Both the position numbers and the translations under genes were made by a program. Below are positions 5,948-9,525 of a DNA stretch of 9,525 nt, in pieces. The notes below the pieces were generated by a model, which saw only the letters and a list, made by a program, of their open reading frames with translations, did no database searches and was not told the origin of the DNA. The stretch's first letter is position 1. Each line of letters begins with the position of its first letter. The stretch is from positions 1 to 9,525 of the forward strand of contig SKIC01000150.1 in assembly GCA_007116685.1 (NCBI GenBank), given 5' to 3'. This DNA comes from Balneolales bacterium. GTDB lineage: Bacteria; Bacteroidota; Rhodothermia; Balneolales; Natronogracilivirgulaceae.

Positions 5948-7753
5948 ATGAATTCCAATCTTCATCAGTTCCATATTCCGGTGATGGGAACTGGTCACTC
6001 TATTGATAGCCCTGCTCGTGTAGCACATTTGGGCATAGATTCCGTCGTTTCTATTGTGGATGACTTACTTTGCGAAAAAATCAGAAAGTATTACTCCGAG
6101 TTATGTTCCATTCCTTATGAAAATATAGGCAGAAGTACGGAAGATGGACGCGCAAGACGCATCACAGCCTATCTCGATACGATGCATGAAGTAGTGCAGG
6201 CAAAATTCGATGAAATAAAGGCAATGCCGCTTTTCGAGAACTCTGAAAAAGACAGATATTTCAATTTACTTCCTGACGATAGCTCTCTGAAAAAAGCGTA
6301 TGAGTTTATCGCAACTCTGGGTGATGCGGATGTGCGGCAAAAATACATTGACGAACTTACAGAAAAGATGCGCCCCGGTGCTATTGATGTAAATATCATG
6401 GCAAAGGTTGATGCTCTTAAAAATGACAAATCAGGTAAACCACTCTCTCAGGAGTTTAGCGATGCCAGTGCCGCACTTCGAGGTTTTGCGAATAGCGTTG
6501 TTTCTTCTTCGGTTGTTTTATCAGCAGGATATAATCCCCGTTTGTATAACTACATATCTGAGTTTCAGGATTTTTACCGTTCAAAAAGTGGGCATATAAA
6601 GAAGAAAATCATCCTTAAGGTGAGTGATTTTCGCTCGGCTTTGATTCAAGGCAAGATTCTCGCTAAAAAGGGATTAGAGGTTGCTGAGTTTAGAATTGAA
6701 TCAGGATTGAATTGTGGCGGACATGCTTTTGCCACGGATGGATTTTTACTCCCTGTTATTTTGAAAGAATTCAAAGATAAAAAAGCGCAACTCATTGAGA
6801 CTTTTCAGCCGATGGTTCAAAAGTATTATGAGGCTAATGGCTGGGAATATCCTAGCCTTCCGGAAGCGGAACTTCAGCCCAAAATTACAGTGCAGGGCGG
6901 AATTGGTACCTCCGGAGAGCAGGAGCGTCTTTTATCCGAGTATGATTTGGATGGTACAGGATGGGGAACCCCATTTTTGCTGGTTCCTGAAGCTACCTGT
7001 GTGGATGATACTACATCAAAACTGTTGGCTGATGCCGAGGAAAAAGATTTATATCTGAGCGGTGTGTCACCTTTGGGTGTGCCTTTTAACAATGTGCGTA
7101 ATTCCGGCTCTGATCGCTTCACCAAGGATCAAATTAAGAACGGGAAGCCTGGCTCCAAATGCCCGAAAGCGTATTTGGTTTCTAATACCGAGTTTACCGA
7201 AGAGCCCATTTGTACAGCTTCTGCGGAATATCAGATTTTGAAAATCAATCAAATTGAAAATTCGGATGTTGATGCAAAACTCAAGGAAAGACACAAAGCG
7301 GCTGTTTTGGAGAAAACCTGCTTATGTACAAACCTTGGAACGAGTTCCTTGATTCGCTTAGGCTTGATGAAGGAATCGTATGGCAGACAGGAAGTTTGCC
7401 CGGGTCCAAATATCGCATGGTTTACGCGTTCTTACGGATTGGATGAAATGGTTAATCACATTTATGGTCGCATTCCTTCTTTGGTTTCAGAACAACGTCC
7501 TCATATGTTTGCCAAAGAGTTACGAATGTATGTGGATTATATCAGCGAGCGTACCATTCTATCTGAGCCGGGGACACCGGATTGGCGAAAGCTGGAAAAG
7601 ATGAAGAAAAACCTCCTGGAGGGTATGGAGTATCTCATGGAAATATCAGAATCAAAACTCTATGGAGATGAAAACCTGAGTTCACTTGCTGCTTCTGTGA
7701 TACAGGAACGTGAGCGTCTGGAGTCTATCTTTTCCGAAGAGGTTATTGCTTAA
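5948..7753 (+). CDS. Divergent nitronate monooxygenase-like (FMN TIM-barrel) protein with Cys-rich C-terminal region; function unknown
   Basis: This is a 601-residue soluble protein that I cannot assign to a characterised enzyme. Its opening, IPVMGTGHSIDSPARVAHLG (10-29), reads like the first strand of a nitronate monooxygenase/FabK-type FMN barrel. Later blocks follow that family's order. GLNCGGHAFATDG (253-265) matches the 'GxxAGGHxG' region. ITVQGGIGTSGE (313-324) matches the phosphate-binding 'xAAGGI' strand. GWGTPFLLVPEAT (338-350) matches 'GTRFLxTPE', and SGVSPLGVPFNNVRN (371-385) matches 'SGRPARGLRN'. Between the first strand and residue 220 lies a largely helical insertion of some 180 residues. 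After residue 400, cysteines C405, C422, C458, C460 and C484 (KCPK, ICTA, CLC, VCPGPN) could bind a metal or Fe-S cluster. The last 100 residues are helical. No signal peptide or membrane helix. Start is ATG without Shine-Dalgarno. Confidence 0.65.
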   Translation: MNSNLHQFHIPVMGTGHSIDSPARVAHLGIDSVVSIVDDLLCEKIRKYYSELCSIPYENIGRSTEDGRARRITAYLDTMHEVVQAKFDEIKAMPLFENSEKDRYFNLLPDDSSLKKAYEFIATLGDADVRQKYIDELTEKMRPGAIDVNIMAKVDALKNDKSGKPLSQEFSDASAALRGFANSVVSSSVVLSAGYNPRLYNYISEFQDFYRSKSGHIKKKIILKVSDFRSALIQGKILAKKGLEVAEFRIESGLNCGGHAFATDGFLLPVILKEFKDKKAQLIETFQPMVQKYYEANGWEYPSLPEAELQPKITVQGGIGTSGEQERLLSEYDLDGTGWGTPFLLVPEATCVDDTTSKLLADAEEKDLYLSGVSPLGVPFNNVRNSGSDRFTKDQIKNGKPGSKCPKAYLVSNTEFTEEPICTASAEYQILKINQIENSDVDAKLKERHKAAVLEKTCLCTNLGTSSLIRLGLMKESYGRQEVCPGPNIAWFTRSYGLDEMVNHIYGRIPSLVSEQRPHMFAKELRMYVDYISERTILSEPGTPDWRKLEKMKKNLLEGMEYLMEISESKLYGDENLSSLAASVIQERERLESIFSEEVIA

Positions 7754-7788
7754 TAGCATACATTTCTGAAAATTTATTGAGGAACTGG
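7754..7788. other. 35-base convergent intergenic gap
   Basis: The stop codons of the 601-residue gene and the acyl-CoA synthetase gene face each other. I see no hairpin followed by a T-run in either direction, so termination here is probably not by a simple intrinsic terminator. Confidence 0.5.
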
Positions 7789-9525
7789 TTAGTCGGTGTA
7801 CCCTCGTATATCGATTGACCAGACTCCTTTTCCTTGTTCCATCACGAGCAGTGGATTTATTTCCAATTCCTGTATTTCGGGATTTTCTACAGCCAGTTTG
7901 CCCATTTGCACTATGGTTTGAAGTAAAGCATCTTTGTCACGGGCACTCATGTTTCGCCAACCATCGAGTTTCTTTGAAGCGATAGTTGCATTGACGAGAT
8001 CGGTTGCCTCTTCCATACTGAGAGGCGCCAGTGCGGTAGCCACGTCTTTATAAAGTTCTACATCCGTGCCACCCGACCCAAAAACGACAGCAGCACCAAA
8101 TTGGTCATCACGTTTTATACCTACTATGACTTCCTGGCCACCACGTATCATTTTTTGTACGGAAATACCCTCATAACCTTCGCTTAGCGTTTCTCCAATT
8201 TCAGTAAGTTCATTCCAGGCTCTCCGAAGTTCATCGTCCCCATTAATATTCAGGATAACACCACCAATATCGGATTTGTGACTATGCTTTTCAGAGATGA
8301 GTTTCATAACTACCGGATATCCCATGTTTTCTGCTTTCAAAACAGCTTTGTCCACATCTTGACATAACACTTCGGGTGCTAATGGAATACCATATTCTTC
8401 CAATAAAGCCTTCCAGTTTTGGGTATGAACATGTTGGGATGAATTACCCTGAGTTGTATCCATTTTGTCATCAGAACTCTCCGATTTGTCCAGCCAAGCT
8501 TTTCGCCTAACCATCGCTGAAATGATAGAAGCTGCCCGTTCCGGAAAAGCCACGTTAGGTACTTTTCGCTTATGGAGGATATTCAAAGCATCTGCCACCG
8601 ATGCTTTGCCCATGATGGATGCAATAACCGGTTTGTTATGGAGACCTGCTGTTTCCCCAACTACTTCAGCCAAACTTGCCGGTAAAAACCAATCTTGTGG
8701 TGCTTGAATTACAATAACAGAATCTACATTTGGATCGGTAAGCATGGCTTCGAGTGCCAAAGTGTAGGTGGCGGGACCGGAGCCTGCTAAAATATCCACC
8801 GGATTATTTACACTGGCCGCTCCCGGTAATCGCTCTTTGAGGTAGGCTTTGGTTTCTTGTGATAATTCAGCGATTTCAAGACCTGCTTTTTCGAGAGCAT
8901 CTACGGCTAGAATAGCCGGTCCGCCGGCATTGGTGAGTACAGCAACTCGTTTCCCACTTGGGAGGGGCTGCCAGGCTAATGCTCGTGCCCAATCGAACAT
9001 TTCTTCCATAGTTGACGCTTCGAGTACGCCTGCTTTTCGAAAAGCAGCACTATATGCTTCTTTGCTACCGGATAATGCACCGGTATGCGAACTTACCGCT
9101 TCGGCACCTTTTGCACTTTGGCCACCTTTTAGAATGATGAAAGGTTTCTTTCGGGCAATTTGAGATGCTTCCTTTAAAAATTTCGGACCGTCTGAAATAC
9201 CTTCTGCATAGGCCGTGATAACTTTGGTTTGGCGGTCAGAGCCAATTAGGCGAATCATTTCGTTTTCAGTAACATCCATTTGGTTACCCAGGCTCACAAT
9301 TCTGGAAAAACCAACCCCAGCACCTCGCGCCCAGTCAATTACTGCAGCAACCATAGCACCGGACTGAGATATGAAGCCAATTTCCCCTTGTTCCGGCATA
9401 CCCACTACAAACGTTGTATTTACAGAAGCGTGAGTATCTATCGTACCAATACAATTTGGACCAATGACCCGGATATTGTAGCGTTTAGCGACCTCTTTTA
9501 TTTCTTTTTCCAGTTTTTCCCCATC
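7789..9525 (-). CDS. Acetate/acyl-CoA ligase (ADP-forming), fused alpha-beta, 5' end cut by the window edge
   Basis: This enzyme type interconverts acyl-CoA + ADP + Pi with the free acid + CoA + ATP by way of a phosphohistidine. The frame is open to the last base, so 578 residues are visible; numbering here starts at the window edge. The N-terminal CoA-binding domain is mostly missing; its end shows IRVIGPNC. The succinyl-CoA-ligase-like domains follow: GEIGFISQSGA at 47-57, SLGNQMDV at 78-85, SSHTGALSG at 145-153 with the predicted phosphohistidine H147, and NAGGPAILAVDALE at 199-212. A polar linker (about 345-368) leads to an ATP-grasp domain (369-578) with YPVVMKL, HKSDIGGV, FGSGGTDVE and LEINPLLV. 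Families of this type are about 680-720 residues, so about 100-140 residues lie outside. No GNAT acetyltransferase domain follows the ATP-grasp domain, so this is not a Pat-type protein acetylase. The exact acyl substrate is unknown. Confidence 0.92.
   Translation of the reverse strand, partial: DGEKLEKEIKEVAKRYNIRVIGPNCIGTIDTHASVNTTFVVGMPEQGEIGFISQSGAMVAAVIDWARGAGVGFSRIVSLGNQMDVTENEMIRLIGSDRQTKVITAYAEGISDGPKFLKEASQIARKKPFIILKGGQSAKGAEAVSSHTGALSGSKEAYSAAFRKAGVLEASTMEEMFDWARALAWQPLPSGKRVAVLTNAGGPAILAVDALEKAGLEIAELSQETKAYLKERLPGAASVNNPVDILAGSGPATYTLALEAMLTDPNVDSVIVIQAPQDWFLPASLAEVVGETAGLHNKPVIASIMGKASVADALNILHKRKVPNVAFPERAASIISAMVRRKAWLDKSESSDDKMDTTQGNSSQHVHTQNWKALLEEYGIPLAPEVLCQDVDKAVLKAENMGYPVVMKLISEKHSHKSDIGGVILNINGDDELRRAWNELTEIGETLSEGYEGISVQKMIRGGQEVIVGIKRDDQFGAAVVFGSGGTDVELYKDVATALAPLSMEEATDLVNATIASKKLDGWRNMSARDKDALLQTIVQMGKLAVENPEIQELEINPLLVMEQGKGVWSIDIRGYTD

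Noticed and set aside
5583..5955. Both divergent genes begin with the same eight bases ATGAATTC (MNS)
   Set aside because: The similarity stops after these bases and the proteins are unrelated; chance is the simplest reading.
8465..9163. Plus-strand ORFs of 80 and 104 codons opposite the acyl-CoA synthetase gene
   Set aside because: They are antisense to conserved domains and have no recognisable motif or ribosome-binding site.
9403..9405. GTG at 9405 as the real start of the acyl-CoA synthetase
   Set aside because: The frame stays open to the window edge and the upstream 40 codons encode conserved family sequence (IRVIGPNC and following), so the gene is simply cut off.

Overview
The window is a stretch of bacterial chromosome with about 41% GC by eye and almost no non-coding DNA outside two gaps. 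Three things suggest the Bacteroidota/Balneolota/Rhodothermota (FCB) group, with Balneolota-like as my best guess. Most genes lack a Shine-Dalgarno sequence. One gap carries a Bacteroidota-type TAnnTTTG promoter element. The gene families present (DUF4199-like, DUF2007 next to cdsA, and a fused ADP-forming acyl-CoA synthetase) are common in that group. This is inference; there is no rRNA or other marker gene in the window.

Bases 1-3442 (+ strand) look like one operon: the 3' end of nadC (NAD biosynthesis), a DUF2085 membrane protein, a DUF4199-like membrane protein, a CPBP-family intramembrane protease, a DUF2007 small protein, and cdsA (CDP-diacylglycerol synthase). Gaps are 4, 4, 22, -8 and 13 bases. 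Four of the six products are integral membrane proteins, and the run ends in the central phospholipid-synthesis enzyme. Bases 3443-3586 form a gap with weak inverted repeats and a Bacteroidota-type promoter candidate, followed by a TIGR01777-type NAD(P)-dependent epimerase (3587-4489). This gene converges at 11 bases on a DAO-type FAD-dependent oxidoreductase on the minus strand (4501-5592).

Bases 5593-5947 are a 355-base AT-rich gap between divergent genes. It holds short direct repeats, a perfect 12-base palindrome, an imperfect AT-rich dyad overlapping a TATAAT box, and a 35-codon open stretch that may be a gene remnant. Bases 5948-7753 encode a 601-residue protein that I read as a divergent flavin-dependent TIM-barrel enzyme of the nitronate monooxygenase type. 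It has a large insertion and a cysteine-rich C-terminal region, and it is the most unusual item here. It converges on a minus-strand fused ADP-forming acyl/acetyl-CoA synthetase (7789 to the window edge, 5' end missing).

Most of the window is ordinary housekeeping and core-accessory DNA. I see no mobile element, CRISPR array, tRNA, rRNA, or clear defence or biosynthetic gene cluster. The candidates for new biology are the 601-residue protein and the uncharacterised membrane proteins grouped with cdsA.
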